A stretch of DNA of 26,658 nt from DASXYU01 sp036502295 (GCA_036502295.1 DASXYU010000087.1:1-26658), one strand, 5' to 3'. Numbered from the stretch's first letter, positions 17,148-25,894 are shown. The notes: generated by a model from the sequence alone, not told the origin. Numbers and translations: made by a program.

Positions 17148-20100
17148 GCTGAAACGCTATCGGTTTCCCTTAAGCGCTGACTGATGACCTGGGTCACGCC
17201 GTCGCCTCGCATGGTGACGCCGTAGAGCGCATCGGCGATCTCCATCGTCCGCTTCTGGTGGGTGATGATGATGATCTGGCTGGACGAGCGCAGCTGCCCC
17301 ACAAGATCGAGCAGGCGCCCGAGGTTGGTGTCGTCCAGGGCCGCCTCGATCTCGTCCATCACGTAGAACGGGCTGGGGCGGGCACGGAAGATCGCGACCA
17401 GCATCGCCACCGCGACCAGCGAGCGCTCGCCGCCGGAGAGCAGCGAGAGGCGCTTCACCTTCTTGCCCGGAGGGCGCGCCTCGACGTCGATACCGGTGAG
17501 GAGCATATCGTCGGGCTCGGTGAGGACGAGGCGTCCTTCACCGCCGGGGAACAGCGTGGCGAAGACGACCTCGAACTCACGCGCCACGTCGTTGTACGCG
17601 GCGGTGAAGACCTCGAGGATGCGGTCGTCGACCTCGCGCACGACCTCGAGCAGGTCGCGACGCGTCTTCTTGAGGTCCTCGAGCTGGGTGGAGAGGAACT
17701 GGTGGCGCTCCTCGAGCGCGGCGAACTCCTCCAACGCCAGTGGGTTCACCTTGCCGAGCAACGCGAGGTCACGCTCTGCGCGATCGGCACGCTTCTGCTG
17801 CGTCGGGCGGTCATACGGTCCGGGCTGTGGAGCCACGACCTGTTCGCCGCGCTCCTTCGCCTGCTCGTACTCGGCCATCTCGACCGCGCTCGGCGGGCAG
17901 GGCTGTTCGGGGCCGTACTCGGCGATGAGCGCCTCGACCTCGACGCCATACTCCTCAGCGGCGCGCTGCTCCAGCTGCTCGATGCGCATGTGCTGTTCGG
18001 CGCGCAGCATCTCGTCGCGGTGCACCGCATCGGTGAGGCGGGCCTGCTCCTCGGCTAGCTCACGGCTCTGACCGCGCAGGGCGAGAAGTTCACCCTCGCG
18101 CACGACCCGCGCCTGCTGCGCGGAGTCTCGCTCGGCCACCGCGGTGGCGATGGAGGCGCCGATACGGGTCAGGCCCTGTTCGGCGGCAACGTGGACGGCA
18201 GCGGCGACGATGGCTCCCCTGGCGCGCGCCTCGCGAACCTGGCCCTGCCGCACCCGCGCCGCTCGCTCGACCTCGGCGGCACGACGCAGCTGCTCGGCGC
18301 GACCGGCGACCGCGCGTACCCGCTCCTCACCCGTGCGCACTGCGAGACGGGCGTCCAGCTCTGCCTGCCGCGCGCTGGCAAGCTCGCCCGCCACGTCGTC
18401 GCGCTGTCCGGTGTCGGGCTCGTCGGGCAGGTTCTCATTCTCCGCGAGGTGCAGCCGCTCTTCGAGCTCGGTGAGGCCGGCGAGGTCATGGTCACGCGCC
18501 TGCTCCGCCTCGACCCTGGACTTCTCCAGTCGCTCGGCCTCGGCGGCGGCCGATCGAGCGGCCTGCCCCAGCTGCGCCAACTGCTCGGCCACGGCCGCGA
18601 GGCGGGCATCGGACTCGTGCAGTGCCACCAGCGCAGTCTCGACCTCTACCTGAAGTTCAGCCGCCCTGGCCTGCGATTCGGTGAGCTGCGCGTGCAGCCG
18701 ATCGTGGCGGATCGCCGCCTCGTCCGCTTTCGTCCTCGCCTCGTCGACGGCTGCCTGGATCTCGATGACGCTCTGCGTGTTGTGCGAACCGCCGACCGCC
18801 CACTGCGTACCGATCATGTCGCCGTCGGCGGTGACGGCGCGGACGTCCGGATGCGCGAAGACGAGCTGCCGCGCCGCGTCGATGTCGGCGACGAGCGCGA
18901 CCGTGCTGAGTGCCGCCGCGACGGCGCCACGGAGTTCGCCCGGCGCCCGGACCACGTCGAGTGCCCAGACGGCACCATGCGGCAGCGACGGCCAGCCGGA
19001 ACGCTCCGGTTCGAGTGCGGCCCCGCCGATGAGGACGCCGGCCCGTCCCGCGTCCTGGGTCTTGAGCAGTTCGATGGCAGCCGTGGCGTCCGCGATGGCG
19101 GAGACCGCGACGGCGTCGCCGACGGCACCGAGGGCTGCCGCGACTGCGGCCTCGTGTCCCGGTTCGACGCTGAGCAACGAGGCAACGGAGCCGAGGACGC
19201 CGGGCAGTTGGGACCCCGCGGCGAGTAGCGCGCCAACACCGTCCTTGCGGGTGAGGCCCAGCGCGAGGGCCTCGGCACGCGCCGACCAGGTGGAGCGGTC
19301 GCGCTCGGCTTCGCGCTCGGCCGCGGTGAGCTCGGCAACTCGGGCGGCGACAGAGTCGTAGGCGGCGACAGCGGCCTCATGCCGCTCATCGAGCCCGAAC
19401 TCGCCTTCGTCCAGGACGCCGACCTCGTCCTGCACGCGGTGCAATTCGGTCTCGGAGGCCGATGCGCGGGCGCGGGCGTCGGCGCTGGCGGCAGTAAGAC
19501 GCGCAATCTCCTCGGCGCCCGCCGCCGAGCGGGTCCGCAGCGCATTCACCTGGCCGACGAGCTTGGCGAGTCCCTCGCGTCGGTCGGCGACGGCCCGGGC
19601 TGCGGCCACCAGCGCACGCTCGGCCTCCGCGAGACGCCGCTCCAGCTCCTGGCGCCCTTCGACTGCCTCGGTGAGTGCGGCCTTCGCCGTGCTGAGCTCG
19701 GCCTGCAGTCCCTGCTCCTGCTCACGGGCCTGTGCCGCCTCGGCCTCAAGTTCCTCGGGCTCGGGGCCGGTGCGTTCCGCCTCGGGCTCGGCGGCGAGGT
19801 GCTTGGCGCGCTCGGCGGCCAGCAGTGCGGTGCCGCGGAAGCGCTCCTCGAGCGCCGAGAGCCTGTACCAAGTTTCCTGAGTGCGGGCGACGGTCGGCGC
19901 GTCCGCCGACATCGCCTGCTCAAGCTCGGCCTCACGGGCGCGCGCCTGATCGAGGGCCGCCTCCACCTGTTCGCGCCGGATGCGGATCGCATTTTCGTCG
20001 GCGACGTCCTTGTCGAGTTCGGAACGCAGAGTGGTGAGGTCGTCGGCGAGCAGGCGCAGCCGTGAGTCGCGCTGCTCGGCCTGCACACCGGCGGCGCGGC

Positions 20101-20737
20101 GCGCGATCTCCGCCTGGCGGCCTAGCGGTTTGAGCTGACGCCGCAGTTCGTTGGTGAGGTCGGTGACGCGGGTCAGGTTGGCCTGCATGGCGTCGAGTTT
20201 GCGCAGCGCCTTCTCTTTGCGCTTGCGGTGCTTGAGGACGCCCGCAGCCTCTTCGATGAAACCGCGGCGGTCCTCGGGGCGCGCTTCGAGGACGGCGCTG
20301 ACCTGCCCCTGCCCGACGATGACGTGCATCTCGCGGCCGATGCCGGAGTCGGAGAGCAGCTCCTGGACGTCGAGCAGACGAACCTGCTCGCCGTTGATCT
20401 CGTACTCGCTGCTGCCCTCGCGAAACATGCGGCGCGTGATCGAGACCTCGGTGAAGTCGATCGGCAGGGCACCGTCCGTGTTGTCGATGGTGAGGGTGAC
20501 CTCGGCACGCCCGAGCGGAGGACGCCCCGCGGAGCCGGAGAAGATGACGTCCTCCATCTTCCCGCCGCGCAGGGCCTTGGCGCCCTGTTCGCCGAGTACC
20601 CAGGCGATGGCGTCGACGACGTTGGACTTACCGGAGCCGTTCGGTCCGACGACGGCCGTGATGCCGGGCTCGAAGCGCAGCGTAGTCGCGGAGGCGAAGG
20701 ACTTGAAGCCCCGCAGCGTCAGCGACTTGAGAAACAT
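17144..20737 (-). CDS. smc: Chromosome segregation protein SMC
   Basis: SMC is the ATPase that forms a ring with ScpA/ScpB and organises and segregates the chromosome. The 1197 residues match the bacterial family. The N-terminal head has Walker A GPNGSGKS at 31-38, then GREMHVIVGQGQVSAVLEARPEDRR. Long charged coiled-coil arms flank a hinge near residues 500-660 (LLAAGSQLPGVLGSVASLLSV through IGTQWAVGGSHNTQS). The C-terminal head has the signature LSLLSGGERSLVAVAML near 1095-1110 and Walker B FYVMDEIEAALDDTN. ATG 20737-20735 begins MFLKSLTLRGFKSFA, and a weak AGGTAGG lies about 11 nt upstream. A 60-residue coiled-coil gene ends 41 nt upstream. scpA/scpB, rnc and mutM are not nearby. Confidence 0.97.
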   Translation of the reverse strand: MFLKSLTLRGFKSFASATTLRFEPGITAVVGPNGSGKSNVVDAIAWVLGEQGAKALRGGKMEDVIFSGSAGRPPLGRAEVTLTIDNTDGALPIDFTEVSITRRMFREGSSEYEINGEQVRLLDVQELLSDSGIGREMHVIVGQGQVSAVLEARPEDRRGFIEEAAGVLKHRKRKEKALRKLDAMQANLTRVTDLTNELRRQLKPLGRQAEIARRAAGVQAEQRDSRLRLLADDLTTLRSELDKDVADENAIRIRREQVEAALDQARAREAELEQAMSADAPTVARTQETWYRLSALEERFRGTALLAAERAKHLAAEPEAERTGPEPEELEAEAAQAREQEQGLQAELSTAKAALTEAVEGRQELERRLAEAERALVAAARAVADRREGLAKLVGQVNALRTRSAAGAEEIARLTAASADARARASASETELHRVQDEVGVLDEGEFGLDERHEAAVAAYDSVAARVAELTAAEREAERDRSTWSARAEALALGLTRKDGVGALLAAGSQLPGVLGSVASLLSVEPGHEAAVAAALGAVGDAVAVSAIADATAAIELLKTQDAGRAGVLIGGAALEPERSGWPSLPHGAVWALDVVRAPGELRGAVAAALSTVALVADIDAARQLVFAHPDVRAVTADGDMIGTQWAVGGSHNTQSVIEIQAAVDEARTKADEAAIRHDRLHAQLTESQARAAELQVEVETALVALHESDARLAAVAEQLAQLGQAARSAAAEAERLEKSRVEAEQARDHDLAGLTELEERLHLAENENLPDEPDTGQRDDVAGELASARQAELDARLAVRTGEERVRAVAGRAEQLRRAAEVERAARVRQGQVREARARGAIVAAAVHVAAEQGLTRIGASIATAVAERDSAQQARVVREGELLALRGQSRELAEEQARLTDAVHRDEMLRAEQHMRIEQLEQRAAEEYGVEVEALIAEYGPEQPCPPSAVEMAEYEQAKERGEQVVAPQPGPYDRPTQQKRADRAERDLALLGKVNPLALEEFAALEERHQFLSTQLEDLKKTRRDLLEVVREVDDRILEVFTAAYNDVAREFEVVFATLFPGGEGRLVLTEPDDMLLTGIDVEARPPGKKVKRLSLLSGGERSLVAVAMLVAIFRARPSPFYVMDEIEAALDDTNLGRLLDLVGQLRSSSQIIIITHQKRTMEIADALYGVTMRGDGVTQVISQRLRETDSVSA

Positions 20738-20778
20738 AGTGCGAGAAACCTACCTGAGCATCAGGGAGGCGGTGAGCA

Positions 20779-20961
20779 CTATGCGAGGACGGAGCCCTCT
20801 TCGGTGATGCGGTGGAGTTCGATATCCATCTCGGTGTGATCGGCGCGCAGTTCGGCGAGCTCGGCCTCGAGCTCGCGGACGCGGGCGCGCAGACGCGCAA
20901 CCTCGGTGACCAGGATCTGCTGGTTCGGGTTGGTGGCGTATCCCAGGAGGGCGCGGGCCAT
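20779..20961 (-). CDS. Small coiled-coil protein upstream of smc, function unknown
   Basis: The product has 60 residues: MARALLGYATNPNQQ, then one long amphipathic helix. Hydrophobic residues fall in an almost perfect heptad pattern: a positions 21, 28, 35, 42, 49 (V, V, L, H, L) and d positions 24, 31, 38, 45, 52 (L, L, L, M, I). The helix is rich in Arg and Glu, so a parallel dimer or a helix that docks on another coiled coil is likely. There is no membrane segment. ATG 20961-20959 has AAAGGGAA about 8 nt upstream, a good ribosome site. The 41-nt gap to smc suggests one transcript. I do not recognise the family. Coding status is supported by the ribosome site, heptads and spacing rather than by a known homologue. 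Confidence 0.7.
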   Translation of the reverse strand: MARALLGYATNPNQQILVTEVARLRARVRELEAELAELRADHTEMDIELHRITEEGSVLA

Positions 20962-20998
20962 GGCTGTTCCCTTTGTGGCGGGTGAAGTCTTCGGGTGC

Positions 20999-21033
20999 CG
21001 ACGGGTTGATCCGTCAAGTCACTTCATGGTGAC
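20999..21033. promoter_or_regulatory. Two adjacent inverted repeats in a divergent promoter region
   Basis: GACGG-GTTGAT-CCGTC (20999-21014) and GTCAC-TTCATG-GTGAC (21018-21033) are perfect 5-bp inverted repeats with identical 6-bp spacers, 3 bp apart. They lie between the divergent coiled-coil/smc and PAP2 genes, so one dimeric regulator could control both. The second repeat has the half-site GTnAC and spacing of a GlnR box but lacks the GAAAC half. TAACAA at 21041-21046 is a possible -10 element for the PAP2 gene. Confidence 0.35.
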
Positions 21034-21072
21034 ACCGCCGTAACAATCGGTCAACACGGGGCGCATGAAAGA

Positions 21073-21888
21073 ATGCTCGGCGTGTCGGGGTTCTCAGGTG
21101 TGTTGCCAGAGCGAATGCTCAAATGGCGCCGGCCCCTCTGGTGGCAGGAGCTGCTGCTCATAGCCATCGGCTATGCCGTCTACACCGAGACCCGAAACCA
21201 CCTCCACGGCCAGGAGGACGTGGCGCTCGACCACGGCTACGACATCCAGCACTGGCAGGACGTCCTGCACCTGAATTTCGAGCGATCGCTGAACACCTTC
21301 GTCGCCCGCAATGAGTGGCTGGCCCAGGCGATGGATTACTTCTACGCGACGATGCACTTCATCGTCACGATCTGGGTGTTGGTGTGGCTGTTCCGCAAGC
21401 GCCCGCACCTGTACCGCGGCGCGCGGACCGTCCTCATCTCCACCACCCTCATCGGGCTGGCGGTCTTCTACCTCTATCCGCTCGCGCCCCCGCGACTGCT
21501 CCCGAACTCGGGCTACGTCGACACGCTGAGCCTCTTTCACACCTGGGGCTCGCTTGCGGATCCGAAGGTCGCCGAACACTCCAACCAATTCGCGGCGATG
21601 CCCAGCCTGCATACCGCGTGGGCGCTGTGGGCCGCCCTCTCCGTCTTCTTCTGCGCCAGGCATCTCTGGATCAGACTCGTCGCGCTGCTCCACCCGGTGA
21701 TCACGGTCATCGTGATCATGAGCACCGCAAACCATTACATCTTCGATGCCGTCGGCGGTGTCGGGGTGCTCGCGCTCGGCTTCGCCGTGCAGCGACTCTT
21801 CAGTGGCCACGGTGCCTATGCGCCACCCCTCGGCTCCCCCGGGCTCACCGCCGAGGGAGAGGCTCTGGAGGCCCACGTCGTCGTCTAG
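21073..21888 (+). CDS. PAP2-superfamily membrane protein (Aur1/inositol-phosphotransferase-like)
   Basis: This is an integral membrane protein of the PAP2 fold, close in motif layout to the bacterial Aur1/IPC-synthase-like group, which transfer or hydrolyse lipid-linked phosphates. The 271 residues have several membrane segments (WWQELLLIAIGYAVY, MHFIVTIWVLVWLF, TVLISTTLIGLAVFYLY and others). Active-site motifs are YPLAPPRLLP (135-144), MPSLHTAWALW with PSLH at 177-180, and STANHYIFDAVGG with His221 and Asp225 (HX3D). The substrate is unknown; a phosphatidylinositol or polyprenyl-phosphate lipid is only an inference. The ATG at 21073 has a poor ribosome site. The ATG at 21115 (MLKWRRPLWW) is a possible shorter start. 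Its TAG stop overlaps the glnE stop on the other strand within CTAG. Confidence 0.85.
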   Translation: MLGVSGFSGVLPERMLKWRRPLWWQELLLIAIGYAVYTETRNHLHGQEDVALDHGYDIQHWQDVLHLNFERSLNTFVARNEWLAQAMDYFYATMHFIVTIWVLVWLFRKRPHLYRGARTVLISTTLIGLAVFYLYPLAPPRLLPNSGYVDTLSLFHTWGSLADPKVAEHSNQFAAMPSLHTAWALWAALSVFFCARHLWIRLVALLHPVITVIVIMSTANHYIFDAVGGVGVLALGFAVQRLFSGHGAYAPPLGSPGLTAEGEALEAHVVV

Positions 21889-24800
21889 CTCAACGGGCCG
21901 TAGAAGACCTCTTCGACCACACGGCGCGCGCGGCGGGCAATGCGGCGGTAGTCGTCGATCACCTGCCCGGGGTCGAATCCAGGCTGGTAGCCCATCGCTC
22001 GTCCGATCGCGGTGAGGGCACGGCCCTGATGCGGCAGCTGGTCCTCAGCACGGTCGCGCACCAGCATCAACGCGTTGCGCACCACGGTCGCCTCGCGCCA
22101 CGACGACGCCAGCGTCTCCGCCTGCTCGCGGGTGAGCAGCCCCTCCTTCGCCGCCGCCCAGAGGGCATCGAGCGTGCGCGTGGTGCGCAGGGCCGGGATC
22201 GCATGCGCGTGTTCGAGCTGGATGAGCTGGATCGTCCATTCGATGTCGGCGAGGCCACCCCGACCGAGCTTGGTGTGCGTCGCCGGGTCGGCACCCCGCG
22301 GCAGTCGCTCGCTGTCAACGCGCGCCTTCACCCGGCGGATGTCGAGCAGGTCGGCCTGGCTGATACCTCCGGCGGGATAGCGCACCGAGTCGATGAGTTC
22401 GGTGAAGGCGGCGCCGAGCTCGGCATCCCCCGCGCAGAAGCGCGCACGCAGCAGCGCCTGCGCCTCCCACGGTGATGACCACCGCGCGTAGTACTGCGCG
22501 TAGCTGGCCAACGTCCTCACCAACGGGCCGTTACGTCCCTCAGGACGGAGGTCGGCATCGATGTTCAACGGAGGATCGGCAGAGGACGGTGATGCGAGCA
22601 GCGCACGCAGCGTCTCCGCGACCGCGTGGGCGAGCTGCGCCGCCCGATGCTCCTGCTCCGGCACCTGCTCACCCACAGCGTCACCGTCGGCGGTGCCGGG
22701 AAGGTCATAGACGAACATCAGATCGGCGTCGGAGCCGTAGCCGACCTCCGAGCCGCCCAGACGGCCCATCGCGATGATGGCGAAGCGGATCGGCAACGTC
22801 TCGAGGTCGTGCTCCCTGGCGACGGCGTTCTCGGCGATGGCGAGGACGGCGGCCAGCGTTGCCTCGGTGTTCGCGCTGATCGCCTCGCAGATCTCAGTCA
22901 CGTCCAGCTGGCCGAGCAGATCGGCGAAGGCGGTGCGGAGCAGCTCGCCACGACGCAGGCCGCGCACTGCGGCGACTGCCTCGGCCGGGTCGTCGTGCCG
23001 CGAGGCCGACTCCAGCATCGCGGCGAGGATCTCGCCGGGCTTGCGCGGAGTCAGCTCGTCTCCTCCGGCCGCTACGCCCCTTCTGCCGGGGGCACCCCCA
23101 CTGTCAGCGAGCATCCGCAGCCCCTCGGGCATGCGCAGCAGCAGTCGCGAGATGTAGCGGCTGCTGCCCAGTAGGTAGGCGAATCGCGATGCCGCCGCAC
23201 CGCCATCGCGCAGCAGGCGCAGATACCAGGGTGTCTCCCCCAGCTGGTCGGATACCTGGCGATAGGCGAGCAGGCCGCGGTCGGGGTCGGGTGACTCCGC
23301 GAACGAGTTCAGCATCGCGGGAAGCAGCGTGCGTTGCAGCTGAGCGCGACGCGACAACCCGGTGGTGAGTGCCTCGATGTGGCGCAGCGCGGCGTCGGGA
23401 TCGGCGAAGCCGAGCGCAGCGAGGCGGCGACCCGCCTCCCCCGGGGTGAGGCGCAGCTGCGCGGAGGGCACCCTCGCCACCGCCTCGAGAAGCGGGCGGT
23501 AGAAGAGCTTCTCGTGCAGCCTGCGCACCTCGTAGACGTGCAGCGCCCACTCGCTCTCCCAGACGTCGCGCGCCGTTCCGCGGCGGTCCGGGCGGAATCC
23601 GAGGGCGCGCGCGAGCCACTCTCGTTCGTCGCCGTCCTCGGGGACGAGGTGAGTTCTGCGCAGCTTGCGCAGCTGCAACCGGTGCTCGGTGACGCGCAAG
23701 AACGTGTAGGCGTCGGCGAGGCTCACCGCGTCGTCACGTCCCACGTAGCCGCCGTCACGCAGCGCGGCGAGGCCATCGAGGGTGTTGTTGACGTGCAGCG
23801 ATTCGTCGCCGCGGCCGTGCACGAGCTGCAGCAGCTGCACGGCGAACTCGACGTCGCGCAGCCCGCCGGGCCCGAGCTTGATCTCGCGCGGCAGAATTGC
23901 GGCCGGGATGTTCTCGATGACGCGCCGGCGCATCGCGCGGACGTCCTGCACGAATTCGTCCCGTTCCGCGGCGGTCCAGACGAACGGTGCGACGACGTCC
24001 TCGTAGCGGCGCCCCAACTCCATGTCACCGGCGATGGCCCGTGCCTTGAAGAGCGCCTGGAACTCCCAACTGCTCGCCCAGCGCGTGTAGTACGCCTCGT
24101 GGCTGGCCAGCGTCCGGACGAGGGCACCGTCCTTGCCTTCTGGACGGAGCGCGGCGTCGACCTCCCACGCGACCGCACGACAGATCCGCATCATTCCGGC
24201 GGCGAGCGCGGCGGCGGCGGCGAGTGCGACCTCCCGATCGGGTTCGGTGAGCTCGGTGAGACCTGCCGTCGCGTCCTCGGTCCCGTCCCCGGGCTCGGCG
24301 ACGAAGACGACATCGACGTCGGAGACGTAGTTCAGCTCGCGGCCGCCGGTCTTGCCCATGGCGATGACCGCAAGGCGGAAGGTGGGGCCCGGCAGCTGTC
24401 CCGCGCGGGCAACGGCCAGCGCTGCCTGCAGCGTGTGCCCGGCGAGATCGGCGAGCGCCGCGGTGACGGCGGCGACCTCCCATTCCCCGGAGAGGTCGCG
24501 CCCGGCGATGGCGACGAGCTCGTGGCGATACGCCGATCTGAACGTGGTCAGGCTTCGTTCCTGCCCTACTTGCGCCGCCAACCCGCCGGAGCCGGTGACG
24601 GGGGCATCGGCACTGGCGCCCACGGCATCGGCAAGGTGGCTTGCCACATGTTCGCCGTGATAGTCGCCGACCAGTGCGCGCCATCCCGAGGGATTCGCGA
24701 CGAGGTGCTCGGCAAGCGCGACCGAAACCCCGAGCACCGGCAGCAGCCGGCTGCGGAGCTGGCTGCCCAGCTGCAGGGCGAGGCGTAACTCCGGACCCTC

Positions 24801-25037
24801 AGGCGAGGCGAGCATTTCGGCGAGTGCCGCCAGCGCGGCATCCGGGTCGGCGGTTCGCCCCAACGCGGCGACGAGCGCCGCTGCGCTCTCGTCCGGCGGG
24901 GCGTTGCGCGTGATGTCCCACCAGCCCACGCACGGCAATGTCAGTAGTTCGGCGGCGCGCTGCGCGTCGCGGAAGGAGAGACGCGCCAGCCGTGCCGCGA
25001 CCCGTCCTTCTATCGACGGTGCATTCGGCTCAGACAT
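21885..25037 (-). CDS. glnE: Bifunctional glutamine synthetase adenylyltransferase/deadenylase
   Basis: GlnE adds AMP to, and removes it from, a Tyr of glutamine synthetase and thereby sets its activity. The product has 1050 residues. It contains two nucleotidyltransferase domains of the GlnE type. The N-terminal (deadenylase) one has MGKTGGRELNYVSDVDVVFV from residue 227 with D240 and D242. The C-terminal (adenylase) one has MGRLGGSEVGYGSDADLMFVYD from 757 with D770 and D772. Helical GlnE domains follow each. Residues 646-659 (SGGAPGRRGVAAGG) are an apparent insertion in the linker between the halves and match a repeat in pepN. The start is ATG 25037-25035 (MSEPNAPSIEGR). The frame is open for 100 more codons upstream, but that part is Arg-rich shadow of the preceding gene. 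The start lies 8 nt after the amidotransferase stop. Confidence 0.96.
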   Translation of the reverse strand: MSEPNAPSIEGRVAARLARLSFRDAQRAAELLTLPCVGWWDITRNAPPDESAAALVAALGRTADPDAALAALAEMLASPEGPELRLALQLGSQLRSRLLPVLGVSVALAEHLVANPSGWRALVGDYHGEHVASHLADAVGASADAPVTGSGGLAAQVGQERSLTTFRSAYRHELVAIAGRDLSGEWEVAAVTAALADLAGHTLQAALAVARAGQLPGPTFRLAVIAMGKTGGRELNYVSDVDVVFVAEPGDGTEDATAGLTELTEPDREVALAAAAALAAGMMRICRAVAWEVDAALRPEGKDGALVRTLASHEAYYTRWASSWEFQALFKARAIAGDMELGRRYEDVVAPFVWTAAERDEFVQDVRAMRRRVIENIPAAILPREIKLGPGGLRDVEFAVQLLQLVHGRGDESLHVNNTLDGLAALRDGGYVGRDDAVSLADAYTFLRVTEHRLQLRKLRRTHLVPEDGDEREWLARALGFRPDRRGTARDVWESEWALHVYEVRRLHEKLFYRPLLEAVARVPSAQLRLTPGEAGRRLAALGFADPDAALRHIEALTTGLSRRAQLQRTLLPAMLNSFAESPDPDRGLLAYRQVSDQLGETPWYLRLLRDGGAAASRFAYLLGSSRYISRLLLRMPEGLRMLADSGGAPGRRGVAAGGDELTPRKPGEILAAMLESASRHDDPAEAVAAVRGLRRGELLRTAFADLLGQLDVTEICEAISANTEATLAAVLAIAENAVAREHDLETLPIRFAIIAMGRLGGSEVGYGSDADLMFVYDLPGTADGDAVGEQVPEQEHRAAQLAHAVAETLRALLASPSSADPPLNIDADLRPEGRNGPLVRTLASYAQYYARWSSPWEAQALLRARFCAGDAELGAAFTELIDSVRYPAGGISQADLLDIRRVKARVDSERLPRGADPATHTKLGRGGLADIEWTIQLIQLEHAHAIPALRTTRTLDALWAAAKEGLLTREQAETLASSWREATVVRNALMLVRDRAEDQLPHQGRALTAIGRAMGYQPGFDPGQVIDDYRRIARRARRVVEEVFYGPLS
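23061..23104 (-). repeat. GC-rich repeat inserted in frame in glnE (copy 2)
   Basis: Read on the minus strand the element begins TGGGGGTGCCCCCGGCA and reaches GGCGTAGCGGCCG. It matches the pepN copy (11741-11785) at most positions, apart from a short variable stretch in the middle and a 3-nt difference near the end. It is in the coding direction and the same phase. It lies in the linker between the two GlnE halves, where insertion is likely to be tolerated. Confidence 0.6.
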
Positions 25038-25045
25038 GTGGATGC

Positions 25046-25894
25046 TCAGGCATCCGGACGGCGTGTCTGCAACGGGATGACGTTGGACGCGTGGGCGTGC
25101 ATGGCCTCGGCCGCCAACGCGGCGCGAATCATCGCGGGGTCGGTGAGCGGCTCCGCCATGCTGGTGCGCACCGCTCCGGCAGGGGGCGGCACCGCGGACG
25201 GGTCGGCGACGATCTCGGCGAACCCGACTGCGAACGGACGCCAGACCTCTTCGATGTCGTCGTGGATCGCGGCGGCGCGTTCGAGGATGTGCTCGACGTC
25301 GTACTCCTCGATGCGCCCGGCATCGTGCGCGGCCCATGCCTCGACGATCTCCGGTGTCGTCTCGATGTGAAACTGGACCCCCCAGGCGAGTCGGCCCAAT
25401 CGGTACGCCTGGTTCTCACATGTCACCGAGCTGGCGAGCTGGATCGCCCCGGGCGGCAGGGTGGTAACGGCATCCCAATGCCACTGGATCACGTCCGGGG
25501 CGATGGGCATCTCGCGAAAGAGCGGGTCGGTGGCGGCGGCGGTTCGCTTGGCGACAAGCTCGGCGCCGAGCTCCGGGCCGTCGGGGTTGGGTTCGACCCG
25601 TCCTCCGTTCGCCAGCGCCAGCAGCTGCCCGCCGAGGCACACACCGAGAATCGGCAGCTCCACGGCGACCGCCTCTCTGAGCAGTTGCTTCACCGCGGAC
25701 AGGTACGGCAGGTCACCGTAGGAACTGATCGCACCGCCGAGGACGAGTACGCCGTCGAAGCCGTCGAGCGAGGACGGCGCTTCCCCGAGGTCGACCCGCC
25801 TCGTGTCGAGCACGAGTCCGGCCTCGACGAGCCAGTCGCCGAGCCGTGCCGCAGGGCACCCCTCCTCAAACTGCAGCACCAACAAGTCAGACAC
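25046..25894 (-). CDS. Class I (triad) glutamine amidotransferase-like protein
   Basis: The 282-residue protein is a stand-alone class I amidotransferase domain similar to the glutaminase part of GMP synthase. The expected triad is complete: nucleophile Cys86 in ILGVCLGGQLLAL, with His176 and Glu178 in WGVQFHIE. LVLGGAISSYGD forms the oxyanion region. No synthetase domain is attached, so it may hydrolyse a gamma-glutamyl compound rather than feed ammonia to a partner. The start is GTG 25894-25892 without a clear ribosome site. It lies between a GlnA2-type synthetase gene and glnE on the same strand, 8 nt from glnE. Because some GlnA2-like enzymes in Streptomyces are gamma-glutamylpolyamine synthetases, a role in removing gamma-glutamyl groups is a reasonable but unproved idea. 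Confidence 0.85.
   Translation of the reverse strand: MSDLLVLQFEEGCPAARLGDWLVEAGLVLDTRRVDLGEAPSSLDGFDGVLVLGGAISSYGDLPYLSAVKQLLREAVAVELPILGVCLGGQLLALANGGRVEPNPDGPELGAELVAKRTAAATDPLFREMPIAPDVIQWHWDAVTTLPPGAIQLASSVTCENQAYRLGRLAWGVQFHIETTPEIVEAWAAHDAGRIEEYDVEHILERAAAIHDDIEEVWRPFAVGFAEIVADPSAVPPPAGAVRTSMAEPLTDPAMIRAALAAEAMHAHASNVIPLQTRRPDA

Noticed and set aside
25038..25337. 100-codon N-terminal extension of glnE
   Set aside because: The extension lies inside the amidotransferase gene in another frame and is Arg/His-rich with no similarity to GlnE; family-like sequence starts at MSEPNAPSIEGR.
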